Part shown: positions 37,238 to 49,650 of the stretch, in pieces
Layout: every line of letters begins with the position of its first letter
How positions within the stretch are numbered: position 1 is the first letter of the stretch
NCBI GenBank assembly: GCA_050084515.1
Contig: CM114275.1
Location: 26,660,001-26,724,000, forward strand
From: Blasia pusilla
Taxonomy: Eukaryota > Marchantiophyta > Marchantiopsida > Blasiales
Length of the DNA: 64,000 bases
Direction: 5' to 3'
Translations under genes and position numbers: made by a program
The notes under the pieces: model-generated
Database searches by the model: none
Told to the model about the DNA's origin: nothing
The model's input: only the letters and a program-made list of their open reading frames with translations

Positions 37238-40200
37238 CACTAATATAGTTAGGAATTGAAAGCTAAGAAGAGACGTCGATGCGAATGGTCCGGTAGGAGA
37301 ATCGACAGAGACTCCCAAAGTCTACTCCAAACGAACTGTGGACAAATCTCGAGTCAGGATAAGCTGAATCAGGACAAGCCAGGAATTCGAACGATTCTAA
37401 GAGCCTGCAATACCGAAGAAGCTAAGAAAGAATTCGCAAAGCGTCGGATACCTAGACCTATAACTGGGACATCCCATGTGACGTATATAAAATCAAACGA
37501 CAGAATTGACGCCTTCCGAAGGTCTAAAGTTCATACACCGACCCCCATTGAACGCTCCGCTTCGCTCGCATGAAGACGCCCGAAAAACCTAAAGGATCCA
37601 GATCAGTACGAAGGACTTGTGGCGATCGGCGGCAGCAAATCGACTTCTCCAGCCTCAGCCGACCACACTACAGGAATTGAAATCCAATCGAACCTCCGAC
37701 CTAACCCCTTCCTCTGATTCCGTCTACTCTAGCTTCCCCCTCGATCGCGACCGCCTCCGAGCTCAAGTACTTCCAAGTCCCAGATCGAGCCCCCTCTACA
37801 AAAACTCCGTGATCCGCTTCACGATGTCAAACGAACTTCTCTACCTCTCCGAGCGACACTCTCAATCCCGGATTCCCTAGTCCTGCCCGCGCTCTCATCA
37901 TCCCCAGCTCGCGCCGAACCGCTCCCGGTTTCCTGTAGTTCCCAGCCAGACCGGCCTATCCTAAACCGTGGAGGTGAGCGAAACGACGTAGCCTCTGAAT
38001 CGGCCTAGGATTCGTAGCTCGGCAGGGTTGCTTGCGCCTGGGGATTCACTGCGTTGGTATTCTTCTCTTACGCTCGTGTACTCAGGTCTGCTGCTGTTGA
38101 TCCCATTGCGTAGTAATAAGAAAATAAGAAAGAAAGAAAGAGAGGAGTGTGGACTGGTTTCGCCACTTTCCCGGGAACCTGGACGCCAGAGCTTTCTCAC
38201 CACTTTACGGCACTTGTTGTTCACCGAGAAGAACGCTTCGTTGGACAGTGCCCGCCGAGCAGACCGAGAGACGTTCCTCACGCAGGTGCTGGGCAGTTTG
38301 AACAAACCAAACCCCGAGACGGAAGGAAGTCAGTCGGTCGGTCGATCCATCGAAACCTGACTGGCGGAAGAGATTGGAGTGTGGGAGACCTCTTTTCTGG
38401 ACTCGGCTCACCGTTCGTATGATCTCGGACTTAGTGATGCAGAGGGACGGGGATGCCGAGGTTCGGCGGGAAAGGGGTAATGGACGGAGGAGGTGAACAA
38501 TCCTAGGGATGTGAGGAGATGCGAGACAGCAATAAATGCACGAGACATTTGGCTCAGGTCTTGATGTTTTGGATGGAGTCTCTACCGCCTCGAATCAGCA
38601 GGGAAACCGGATCTCTATTTCCCTCCTCAACGCTGAGTTTCGAGTGGTGGGATTCCAAAATTCTGGATGCAGTCTACGTTTCGAAGATCTGGACACAACT
38701 GGTTTCGAGAAGGCATTGATCGATGCGGGAGACTTTTGACAAACTTAAGCTGTGGTGGCTACGATCCACTTGGAGAATGTTGTAGTATAATCGATCGGAA
38801 CAGAACTACAATGTATAACCTCCCCCACTCACGGTCGCCTCATAGTCGACATATCTCGACGGGGCTAGCAGATGCCATCCATGGATCTAGTTAAGCTTCT
38901 AGAGACAATCTGAGGAAAGCCATCCCGATTTTCATAAGGTGCGGCAGATCTGCACCTGTCTTTTGATTTCAATTTGTTCTGGACAATGTCTTGTAGTCTG
39001 TAGACGCTACCTGCACCAGATTCTCCTCCATACTGTCATCGTCGCGAGTACGAATGATTCATTCCCATTTCTATCTCACAATCGTCGTACGGAAGAGTAC
39101 AATAATGAAACCGGATAGAACTTTTTGAAGTCTTCATGTATCTACTAGCTAGTTAACCAAAGAGGCACCCGACCTCTCGTGTCACATTTGCAACCAAACA
39201 ACTGTTGGACCGAGGGATTGTGAGAGAGAGGAGACGCCAGTACATACTCGTATTTCAAGCAGCAGGCGCTAATAGTGCTGAAGGACAGAATGTTGTGACG
39301 ATTCACCAGAACGAGGGACACACTCACCGATACTTTTCATGCAGTCATTATAGGTGAAACCAGAGAGGGTAAATTTCTCTCGTGAGTGATCATGTGAAGC
39401 AAACCACGGGATTACTATCCATCCATTCAATCTATGCGAACAATTCCTTCCAGCGTATGCTTTGTGTGTGCTGCCCTTTCAAACGCAGGAGATGACATGT
39501 GATGCAAGTCTATGTTTTGCCGTCCTAACGATGCAACGAAGACTGAAGTTCTCTTTTGGGGCTATTGTGGATATGATTTTTAGAAGGAGAGCAGGACAAA
39601 CCGGCATGGCTCGCAACGGGGACTGTTGCCACCAACCGTCTATCATGATGCAGCCGATGGATCTTGGTGGAAAGGAAGTCCTCGTTTCAGCAGACGAATC
39701 AGTTCAACTGGTCACTCCTCTTCCTCGGTAACTCTCTGGAAGAATCCTATAGCTTCCGGGACTCACTTCTAGAGAAAAGGTTGCCAAGCGCCTTTCCAAG
39801 ATTTGCGTTCGACTGTTGAACGTAATATTGTGGCAGAGTGAGCCGCTCCAGGGTCACGACGATCTAATGCTATAAGAAAGTAGCTCGCAACATGGTCGAG
39901 AAGCGATTTCGGTGACATTTGCGATGATTTCTAGAAAATGCCATCGAAAGTGAGAATCATTAGGCAGCCCACAACATTTTTTTACTTCTGCTGGCCAGGA
40001 CAGACTAGACGATCAGTTCTTGGTGCTGTAACCAGCGCTAGCTTGTTGATCGCATCCACGACCTGAGTTTGTTTTAAGACCTCACAGGCTGGTATTTCCC
40101 ACAGTCACGTATTACTGTGGCAAAGTCGATGAGTAAGTAAAACGATTGACTACACACGAACGTTCGCTCACCATGACATTCATCAATCCATATGTAGTCT

Positions 40201-42001
40201 GGCAGTGACACAACTGTAATAGATGGAATGAACAGAGAACTAAACCCACGTACCTCCTCCGTGATGGCAATTTCGCCGATGAGTATAACCTCCGAGAATA
40301 CGACGAACAAAATCTCAGTTCTAGAAGCTGACTGAGGACGTATCCTCGACACTGACTATTACTCTTGAATATCGATACCTTTCGCTTCTAATCAACCCAA
40401 ACTGAATATCACTTTGTTGTTGCTGTTTGTATCTTAACAGGCAACAGTTCTTCCTCATATGGTACGGAAGGATGTCCTCATGAAGCGCGAATTCCATTAC
40501 GATGACAGAAGATGGATAGAAGTGCTTCAGACTAAGAATCCCGTCGTCTGTGAAGTCTTCGTCCGGTGAATTGCAAGAAGTCGGTGGTTTTACATTCTCA
40601 GACGCAGAGAAGAAGAGAAACAAAAATAGAGTCTCCTTCTCGGACAGTTAAAAGCTTGCATTCTCATGATTCAAGTGCACCGTACCTTCGCTGGGAGTTG
40701 ACGATCCGCGTGTTTTTCTCGTTTCAGGATCATTCACGCTAGTCAAGGGTTTCAAACAACGATGTTGTTTCCTATGGTAAGGGGGTTCAGCCACAAAATG
40801 TCGATGACTTCCGTTTGCACGATGCGTGATCTCGTGGCCTTTTTCACATATCCATCCAATCGTGAATTTCCTGCGTTGTTCTCTCTCCCCCTTAACCCAC
40901 TGATGGATTCGGACTCCATGTGTCCAGCTCGTGTTCATGGTGGAGAAATACGGAGTGGCTGGGAAAGACGGTCGAGATATAGGATTCTACGCTGGACTTC
41001 TGGTGGGTAGTTCTAGACTTCATCCATGGCATGGTGGCAAGGTCTTTCTCCGCTCACACAGCCAGACGACATAGTGATGGGCTGGGGGCTACCACGGACA
41101 AGATCGGACGCTCTGATAAGTGACCTGGGGATACAACTGTTTCCAGAATCCCGCTCGGTCAGCAATCTTGTTGAGACTTGCAATTGACGAGTGTCCCGTC
41201 ATTTAGGTCGAACGGCAAGTCGATCCGTGTACGCGAGCAGCTGCACCGCACTTCTCAAGTTGCCAGCTATTCGATGTCAGTAAGCCTGCAAGCGGATTGT
41301 TTTGTGCTGTGCAGATCATGTCTGGACTGAGATAGCATTCCTCATGTGGGTGAAATACTCCATGAAGGTTTGTTAAAATCAGGTCATGCCGATCAGGTTT
41401 TACGTACTTTTGAACCCTGCGAAGAAGATTTGATAGCCAGACGTCCGAGACTACTTCACTGATATACCTCATGAACGACCGTGTCGTCAGTCCATGGTGC
41501 CATTCACCGAACCAGTGAGGCTGTCTACAACGACATCTCTAACCGCATAGCAGAAAATAAAGAATTCCGCCCGATTTCACCACACAAGCCACAGATAAGA
41601 GTTTGGATTCGTCCGTAATGGACATCCCACTGTTTGTAGGCACGTCTTTGGTCTGTGTGGCCATCTACACGTAGTGTGGGTTCCAGATCGTAGGTACATA
41701 ATGCTTCACAAGTCCATGAGCTTGAATGTCGAGCCAAAACTTGTCAGAATCATGGACGTAAAATTCCTGTGTGGTTTCTGAGGATTTCCGCTTTAGCAGG
41801 GAAGCAATTTGCCATCGGATATGCCCTGGTGGTGACCATACCACCCCGATGTCCACCTACTATTGCCATGAACTCAGGTGCACACTCCCCAACGACTGAT
41901 GAAAAAACACAGACATCACATAAAGGTGATGCTTTGAGAGATTCCATTTCCTGTGGAGCGATCTGTGTGTTGATTATGTTTGTTGTTTTCATGATATGCA
42001 G
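37238..42001. other. GC-balanced stretch with no certain gene
   Basis: Many short frames occur on both strands (37256-37573, 38028-38422, 38536-38739, 39462-39731, 40321-40623). One, ending at about 39729 with SADESVQLVTPLPR followed by a GTAAC donor, resembles the segment that precedes the first membrane helix in some MFS proteins and may be exon 1 of the gene at 42002. No other segment is identifiable. Confidence 0.35.
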
Positions 42002-44086
42002 GCTTCTCTCTTTCCATTAGCGCAGTTTTGCTCATCTATGCCATGGGGAATAATATCTGACAGAACTGGACGCAGGGTATTTCTCTTACCTCTGTTTCCT
42101 CATTCCAAAATATCTGCCGCCCGTTTTGACCATCCTAGCGCAAGATGAAGCGTAGTGCTCAAACTGACCGATCGTTCTGAATTGTAGCCATGGCTTGCAT
42201 CAGGAAATACGGTCAGCGCGATCTCCTCTCTTCTGATGGGACTCAGCCAGTCGTATCCAAATGCCTGCATGGTGCGCTTTCTAGGAGGTTTGCTGAACGG
42301 AACCATGACAATCACCAAATCCACTGTGGCAGAGCTTTGTGATGGGTACACATGTTTAAAACCTTTTACGATACAGTCGCAAATTTCTGAAAAGATAGCG
42401 TAGATGGCAGTCAATTTAGCAACGAGTATTCTCGGGGAGCATCAACACAACCATGTTGCAAGGCTACAACATTTTCTACCACTTGTCTCCCCGGGAAAAA
42501 GAGGGAGTGCGTGGAGAAAGCAGTAGTGTGGATGCAGAAGTTTCTTTTTTGATGACTCTGTTGAAAGTGGATGATTTGATATTTCGTGCAGAACAAACCA
42601 AGCCAAAGGGTTCGGAATACTCAACCTAGCTTGGGGAATTGGAGCGATCGCAGGCCCTATAGTTTCCGGCCTCTTGGCCCAACCTTGTGTACAGTACAAG
42701 AGTCCCAAATGCCCCCAGTTTCTGCAGACGCATCCATTCTTGCTTCCTTGCTTCAGTGCTACACTTTTCTCAACTGCAGCAGTGTGTGCAGCTGTAAACC
42801 TGAAAGAAACAAATCCTTGCGTCAACACCAGAAAACAGCCGTACAACAAAATTTCCACCGAAGGCCTTGGGGGTACACGAAACTCTTCTCACAATGAAAC
42901 CGCCCCATGTGAGTCACAGGAGAGGGAAATGCACTCTTTCAATTCGACAAGTTTTGATGGAGGAATGGTGGATATGAACCTCCATGAAAGCTCGAGTGCC
43001 AATGCAAGCTGTAAGCAAAAGTTGATGGTCGTCATTTCGTCCATGGAGGAGATTGCGAACAACGATCACGGAGACGTCACCGCTACTCAAGCCCTCTCCC
43101 CGAGCGATCTCCCTAAATACTCCTCGGAAGAGACATCCGGACCGCAGAAACCCGTTGAACCGCCATCTACAATGACTTTACTGCGCGATCGAGAAGTGCT
43201 TTTGTCATCCTTCTGTTATTCCATGACCGGATTGATATTCATCATAACAGGTGAGTAAACCGGTTGGATTTTGTAGAGGCCTGGATCGACCACTAGCTAA
43301 TGTAAAACGTCAAGAGATTTCATACCTCCGGACGTACGGTCGGAGATGCTTGTCCTCATCCGGTGCATTCCCTTCTTATCTTTCTTTCTGCGATCACCGT
43401 CTCCTCCACGCTACGGCGCTGACGTCCTAAGAACCACAAGGATCTTCCTCTGCGTTTAAAGATTCACTAGGAACTGGTTCAGAACACGCTGACAAACCCT
43501 TGGAGTGGCCTCACCTGCAGATGAACTATTCCCGATGTTTGGGGCGTCCTCCACGGCCGTCGGTGGGCTGGGTTTCAGCTCCTCCAAACTAGGCTTAGTT
43601 CTGGGAGAAGCCGGACTGGTCTTATGCATCTTCACGCTACTTCTCTACCCCCGAGTTGCGAAGCGTTTGGGACCCCTTTATTGTTTCAGATATGGTATTC
43701 TGGCATCCGTCCCTTTGTGGATCCTGTTCCCCGCGTGCTCGTTGCTCTCGGCACGGCCCACGTTCCAGTGGATATTGCTCTTGTTCACGATGGCCATTCG
43801 CAGCGTAGTAGCTTGCACAACGTTCACCGGAGTTCTTATCCTCGTGAGCAACTCGGCATCATCGGCGAATGTTGGAACGGTCACGGGATTGAGTCACAGC
43901 TTCTGCAGCTTCTTCCGTGCGATCGGTCCGGCTCTCGGAGGTATCATATGGTCGTTCGGTTCTACGAAACATTTCCCGTTTCACCAGTTTCTAGCCTGGC
44001 AGTTCGTGGTCTTATTGTCGCTCTGCACCTTCGGCCTATCATACACGCTCCCCCCATCTTTAGTTCAACCGAAGGAGACGAGATGA
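42002..44086 (+). CDS. Major facilitator superfamily transporter (DHA1/ZIF1-like), 5' end not resolved
   Basis: Four in-phase exons are clear: 42002-42076, 42188-42345, 42592-43250 and 43506-44086, giving 490 residues. The first carries MFS motif A as WGIISDRTGRR. Exon 2 has SLLMGLSQSYPNACMVRFLG and GLLNGTMTI, exon 3 has DGTNQAKGFG across its splice site, then ILNLAWGIGAIAGPIVSGLL. A long Ser-rich cytoplasmic loop of about 130 residues follows, then helix 7 and the C-terminal half, ending in PPSLVQPKETR. The order matches plant zinc-induced facilitator and fungal-type DHA1 transporters, which are proton antiporters of small molecules or metal chelates. The substrate cannot be read from sequence. 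The N-terminal part with helix 1 is missing from this model; a candidate first exon ends near 39729. Confidence 0.8.
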
Positions 44087-44289
44087 AATGCATTTCTGCA
44101 TTTCTGCATTATCCATTCCAAGACCATCCCGGCTTCGGAGTTTACAGCCGCATTGCCATTTGTTCGAACTTCTCTGCTTATTTTCTCTCCTACCCTTTCA
44201 TCATCTCCCTTTCCTCTCTTTATCGTATGATGTGATCTCAAACGGCCAAACCGTAAAGAATTACCGTGATATTGCGTGGAAGTGAACTA
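44087..44289. other. 3' untranslated region of the transporter gene (probable)
   Basis: The sequence after the stop is pyrimidine-rich and has no continuing homology. Confidence 0.35.
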
Positions 44290-44314
44290 CTAGTATTACG
44301 CCCGGCTGGCGTAA
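44290..44314 (-). mobile_element. Helitron-like 3' terminus
   Basis: On the minus strand a perfect 7-bp stem, TTACGCC / GGCGTAA, with a 5-nt loop is followed by TACTAG and then T. This is a Helitron 3' end by structure. The 5' end was not found. A plus-strand TCTATATATTATTACGGG at 44320 is a possible terminus of another element. Confidence 0.5.
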
Positions 44315-44509
44315 GACTATCTATATATTATTACGGGAGTGTGTTTTTTTATTTGCATCTCCCGACGCATGGAAATGCGACAAGAAAATGTTTCATATGT
44401 CATGGACACCACCAAAAACTAATACGAGCCCTAAGATTAAAGTTTGGATTGTGGGCATAATCATGGACTGTCAAAAGCTTTTTTTAATTTTTCACGGCCA
44501 TCTTACTAG

Positions 44510-44735
44510 TTTTGGAGAGTTTTTTGCATTTTCTAAATTCTTTTCATTCAATAGAATTATTAGAAATTTATTTTAAATGACATTTGAAATTTAATTATGG
44601 GATGTAATTCAAGCCTAGTAACTTGCATTTTGGAGAGTTCTTTTGCATTTTAGAAACTCTTCTCATTCATTAAAATAATTAGAAAATTATTTTAAATGAC
44701 ATTTGAAAATTAATTATAGAAGGTAATTCAAACAA
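44510..44735. repeat. Two-copy tandem duplication of about 118 bp
   Basis: TTTTGGAGAGTTTTTTGCATTTTCTAAA...TTAAATGACATTTGAAATTAATTAT..GTAATTCAA occurs twice in a row, beginning at about 44512 and 44629. The two units differ by scattered substitutions, so it is not recent. Confidence 0.75.
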
Positions 44736-45639
44736 AAAGCTCATTATTCTCATTAATGTGAACATTCATTCGTAGGAAGAATCTTCTTGCCTTTATATTT
44801 GAAAAATAGCGTAGATGGGGTGGAGAACGTTTGTCAATTTCATCGAAGAAGTAATTTATATGTGATTAATTCATAATTTTAAGAGAAAGTCTAAGTAGAA
44901 ACATTTTGATACATCTCAAGAATAACTAGATGTGAAAAATTGATATTATTATAGAAAAATACTCATGTAAGAAGAAGATCAAATAAGAAACGTTGGAAAT
45001 TTAAAGAGAAGGGGAGAAAAGGAAAATTTGAGTTTGTGAAGGGAAGGTGAAATCATTTTATTTTTCAAAATTGAGTTGGGGAATGGATGGAAAAATATGT
45101 TCCCTAATGAAAAGAAAAGAAACAAGAGGCTCTTTTTTAAATGAGAGGAAAGAATTGTGAAGGTTTCTTCACCCAAACCGAAAATATTTGATCATTTTCA
45201 TGCATTATTTTCCAAATAAAAATGAGAGCAAAACATCACATTAAAAAATGAGGAGGATATTTAGAAAGGGGAATTTGTGAAGGAAAGAAAAGGAAGGTAG
45301 GATAATTTTTTTCTTCAAATGAACAGATGAAAAATGAGAGATTCTTTTCCGAATAAGTAAAAAGGGAAATAAAAATATCCATTTTTTCAATGAGAGCAAA
45401 CGGCCTTTTTCTTTTCCCCAAAACTAAATTCTGAGAATAGTTGGATGTAGGATTTTCCAAAAAAACCCAGGAAGTATGATATAATATTAAGAAATGAATT
45501 TAGGGAGGGAAAATTAGGAAAAGTAATCTAAACTTAGATAAGAAATCGCCCACACTCAATCATGAATTCTAAACATCCAGACAATTGGATACGAAAATGA
45601 TCTCCAGTAAAGTTCAGAAATCATGTCTCATATATTCTC
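44736..45639. other. AT- and purine-rich intergenic sequence
   Basis: It is rich in GAAAAG and AAATGAG on the plus strand. The minus-strand frames (44979-45176, 45236-45460) are low-complexity Phe/Ser-rich artefacts. No gene is supported. Confidence 0.45.
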
Positions 45640-46088
45640 TAGGTCTCTCTCCTTTATATCTAACCAAACCCAATCCTATGGTAAGACGTTTGGGTTACTT
45701 AAAAGGGCATGGCTCCACGACTTCATAAGAGGTTCAACAAACAAAAAATGAGCTCTATCTCCATGGGTATAAGAGAGGGAGAGATGACTTTCTCAAGCCA
45801 TTTTTCTCATGTTGAACCTTAGGAGCTCCTCTCTTGCTTATGTGTGTAGGAACTAGGGTACTAGCATCTAGATTCTCTCATAGTAGAGAGTGGATGTGGC
45901 TTGATATGGCAATGTAGTTTCAAGAGTAGAATTTTAGGTCGGATAAGTCATTTTTACTCTAATTTTTTTGTGGGGTCTTGGTGTATTTGCGTGAGTGTAT
46001 CTTGTTTATGAGTGGATCGACCCATGTGTTGGGAAGATCGATGTTCTGTGGTGTGTAGTTGTGACCAGCGATGTGTATGCGCACAACA
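45640..46088. mobile_element. Diverged LTR fragments in inverted arrangement
   Basis: 45640-45755 reads as the reverse complement of the LTR centre (CCAAACCC...GGTTCAACAAACAAAAAATG then AGCTC). From 45756 to 46088 the same family continues in forward orientation (CATGTTGAACC, CTCTCATAGTAGAGAGTGG, ending CGATGTGTATGCGCACAACA). Divergence from the other LTRs is high, so this is an old or separate subfamily. Confidence 0.5.
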
Positions 46089-47422
46089 AGGAAGGGAATG
46101 TATTTAATTATTCTTCCCAAATAAGGAAGAAGGGAAATAGGAAAATAAATTAAGTGAGAGGGACCGAGGGTGGTGTTGTAAATTCATATTTTCCCAAAAG
46201 TAAAAGTTGGAATATAAGATAAATTTTCAAAATGGGGAGCAAGTTTTAAAAGGGGGAACGTAGGGAAAGGGAATTCAAATTGGATGAGAGGATATTTTAT
46301 TTGTGCATTGTATATATATGCCAACTAGTATTACTAGTGACAAAGAGGAAGAAAGATTCACCATGAAGAAACTTTAGTGAAGAAAAATCTCTATACTTTG
46401 AGTCAAAAAAAACACAAGTCAAGTACATACCAATTGTTAGATCCTAAGGAACAAAGTATTATAGAAAGGAGGAATTATTTATTGTTAAAAGAGAAGAATC
46501 TTGTACGGCATTGCATGAACATTGTCAAATAATCATGGAAGGAGTATATGTAGGAGACTCTAAGAGGAAGTGAATCCTTGTCACATATTTGTCAATGTCA
46601 CTTATTATACTTATAGTGAACGCATCCGAGAGGAAACTCTTCTTTCTCAATATTATATTCAAAGTAGGTTTGTAAAAGCTCCTTCTTCCTCACCTTATTT
46701 GATCAACTACAAAATACACAAGAATTGAAAATTTTCATTAGGTTATGACATAGTTGAAATTAATTTCTTACTCATTCAGGAAATTAGTTTGCACACTTGG
46801 GAAAATAAGGCTCGTAATATAAAATATATGACGGAGCTCTCATAGAATAACCCATACAAAAATGAGCAATTGCTGCATCAACCATTCACAAATTTTGCTC
46901 CAAAATACCCATATGAAACTTTTTTTTATTGGCTTAATTTCAATTTTGTGTGAATGTATAGAAACAAGTGTTGAAAGCCACCAAAGAGTTTATGATGGCA
47001 ACAAGTCCCAAGTTCATTCTTGTTGAGATGCGACTTTTTAGTCCATATCTTTACTATTATTGATAACTTCTGCTTCATTAGTATTAATGAGTCATAATTG
47101 CAAGCAAGAGTTTCAAAGTTGATAAGTAACGTTACAATGTCTACAAATTTGAAATGAATAAAGATTTATGGGGCAAGGATTATAGGTGCTTGTTAGAGGA
47201 TAGTGAGATAATTTATACAGTGAGACAAATCAAGTATGAAATCATCCAACTAGGTAGAGAATCATTTTCACTTCAATCATTATAAGTAGATCAATGATTT
47301 TGAAAACTTCAAGATTACATATCTTATAGAGTATTTGTCTTGTATGGGATTCTAATTCTATCCATTCAAACGTAGAGTACCATGCATCTCTCCAAACTCA
47401 GAGTCCAAACCTTTTATTAAAC
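46089..47422. other. AT-rich intergenic sequence, no gene recognised
   Basis: No reading frame above about 60 codons with any domain is present. Composition resembles decayed repeats. Confidence 0.45.
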
Positions 47423-48180
47423 TCAATCTTAGATTAAAGAGGTTGGAAGTCATACGAGTCAATGTTTTGAGAATCGTCTACTTCTTCTAGAGGTTCAAGA
47501 GTTGCTTCTTGTTTCTTTACCAAATTGGAAGTTTGTAAGCAATTCATATCTCTTACTAGAAGGAAGGGTTGCCATACTATTGCTCTCCATTATTATAATA
47601 CTATCTATAACAAGGTTGCATGTGGACAAAGTACGTGTCCATGGACTTATGTCCGTCCTATGGAAGGACTTGTCCGTATGGGTCCCACCTTTCGCTTCTT
47701 TCTCATTCCCCTTACTTGCCTTCGTGTTCCATACTCCCCAATTTCTTCCTCCCTCCGCCTCCACTCCCTCCTCCCTCATTGCCCGTCTCATCCTTGCCTT
47801 GCCTTCCATCATGGACTAAAAGTGTGGATCCCACCTCTTGGAACCCATATCCACGGACATGTCCAGACTTGTCCGACCTAGGGAAGGACTTGTCCGTTTT
47901 GTGCAACCATGATCTGTAATCTATCTTCCAAATCTCACAACGTCACACCATTTTCACCCTTGGATTGAAGAGGTTGGAAATCATCTCTCTTAGTTTTTTG
48001 AGCATCATCTACTTCCTTTAGAAGCTCGAGAGGTTCTTCTTGTTTTCTACCAAATCCTAGGTCTATAAGCAACTAATGTTTCTTACTAGAAGGAAGGGAT
48101 GCCCTAGTATTACTCTCCATTTCTTATAATATTGTCTCCAGTATATCCTCCAATCTCAAAGTGTCATACCACTTTCAAAT
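47423..48180. repeat. Tandem duplication, first unit interrupted by a MITE
   Basis: Two related units lie in tandem: 47423-47965 (with the MITE inside) and 47950-48180. They share AGAGGTTGGAA, GAG(A/C)ATC(G/A)TCTACTTC, TTACTAGAAGGAAGGG and CTCACAACGTCACACC-like ends. The second unit lacks the MITE and so serves as a natural empty site. Confidence 0.7.
47611..47911. mobile_element. 301-bp hAT-type MITE
   Basis: Its ends are CAAGGTTGCA and TGCAACCATG, an inverted repeat with one mismatch. It is flanked by ATCTATAA (47603-47610) and ATCTGTAA (47912-47919), an 8-bp target duplication with one difference, as made by hAT transposases. The inverted similarity runs on for roughly 100 bp inside (GGACTTGTCCG and GTCCGT motifs on both arms). 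It has no coding capacity. The duplicated neighbour at 48060-48180 shows the uninterrupted sequence. Confidence 0.8.
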
Positions 48181-49028
48181 AGGCTATTGCAAGCAATGTA
48201 GGCATGTCAACTTTGAAGAAGAATAAAAATTTCTTTAAAAACTAGTTTAATCACAATATTGGTAAGCTAAAAAAATCCCAAGGATTGAATCTCTTGATCA
48301 AAAACATGGAAATCAATGGAATCATGCAAATCTGACATAGATGTAAACTCTAACATGAAAGTACTCCAAACGAGTTCAAGAAGTTGGACATGCTCACTTT
48401 TTTCTGAAACCTGCAAACATCCATACCTTGTACAATTGAAACTCACAATTAGCTCATGATATGTAAAGTCGCACTGAACAAACTTTGCACACTAGTTTGC
48501 ATAATGCATTATCAAGTGCATTGTCGATAGTACTATGGATCGGATTTTAAAGACCCTTGTCTCTTTACGGCGATCAATGATCTTATCCACGGTTTGAAAA
48601 CTTCAAGCAAGCCCACTCTCATTAGCTGAATGACTCAAGCAGCTCAAGGTAGCTGTCTAGATGATGAACCATCTTTTCCGTACAACGTGTATCATGCATG
48701 CAATATGTATGAGCAAAGTATTGGTGATTATTCAACTAAGTATATCACATGGAGATAAATATGAGGTCTCAACCTATAACACAAGAGGAAAATAAATCTC
48801 GTATTTGGATTTGATCGACCCCAAAATCAGAAAACCCCTCTTCATAGCAAGCCAAAGAGGAATATTATAGTTCACTAACACAATTTGGCATATTGAATAG
48901 GATTCTTGCGTGAGGTCATATGGTGGGAATAAGGCATGTCGATGAGATGTGCCTCGGTGCTTTATACATGTACAACATGCAATCGTGGAATGATGGGAAC
49001 GCAAGAAGACATACAAGGAGATGTGCCT
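48181..49028. other. Intergenic sequence, nothing recognised
   Basis: AT-rich; only short frames without homology were seen (48774-49034 minus). Confidence 0.4.
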
Positions 49029-49650
49029 TGTCACGTCTTTTAGGATAGATCAGCAAGATCTAGTAGAGCGCCTTTGGAGGTACTGGGAGACAGCCTCAGG
49101 AGGTCTAGGATGACATGTTGATGCCACGGGTAACCAGAGAGAGAAGGTTTTCCTTTCGTTTCGGCTCATTTGGAGCCATATTGATGAACTTGCTATTTCA
49201 GGTGAGTTACTATTTGTGGTAAAGTTGACTTTCCACTTTGGGAAGTGGCCCTTGACCCGCTACAGCAGGTCAAGAGCCAAGGAGGTGACTTGCAAGCAAA
49301 AGTTACTATGGAGAGGGCTTGGGAGAGGGAAAGGGGTATACCTTCAAGAGAGAGAGTTTGAGAGCTCATTCTCTTTTTGTTGAACCTCTTGGCATGAGGC
49401 GGCGTAGCTATGGTCCTCCTTGCCTTGTGTGTGTAACCCAAGCCTCTTGTTAGGAGAGTGGGTTTGGTTTGACATGAGAGAGAGTGCACACCATAGAGAG
49501 TTTGGTGTGAGATGTTGAGAGGGATTTGATCGATTCATTGGAGATATTTTGGTACTTCTCATCTCGTTATTTGGATACCATGAGTTCGCATGGGATCGCG
49601 CGTGTTTGTGTGTATGTTCGGTTTGTGTAGCAATGTGTATGCGCACAACA
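49029..49650 (+). mobile_element. Solo LTR of the PHD gypsy family
   Basis: It begins TGTCACGTCTTTTAGG and ends GTGTATGCGCACAACA, so both TG and CA ends are present. The order of internal blocks is as in the LTR at 1864-2497. The 5-bp flanks (TGCCT and ACCTC) do not match, so either the duplication has decayed or the copy arose by recombination. No pol sequence adjoins it, and the extra subrepeat is absent. Confidence 0.8.

Noticed and set aside
47502-47919. Pro/Ser- and Leu-rich frames of about 100 codons
   Set aside because: They lie inside the MITE, and the pyrimidine-rich sequence gives open frames on both strands.
49029-49650. Conserved frame beginning MHSLSCQTKP on the minus strand
   Set aside because: The same frame recurs in each LTR copy because the LTR sequence recurs; it is antisense to the LTR and broken differently in each copy.
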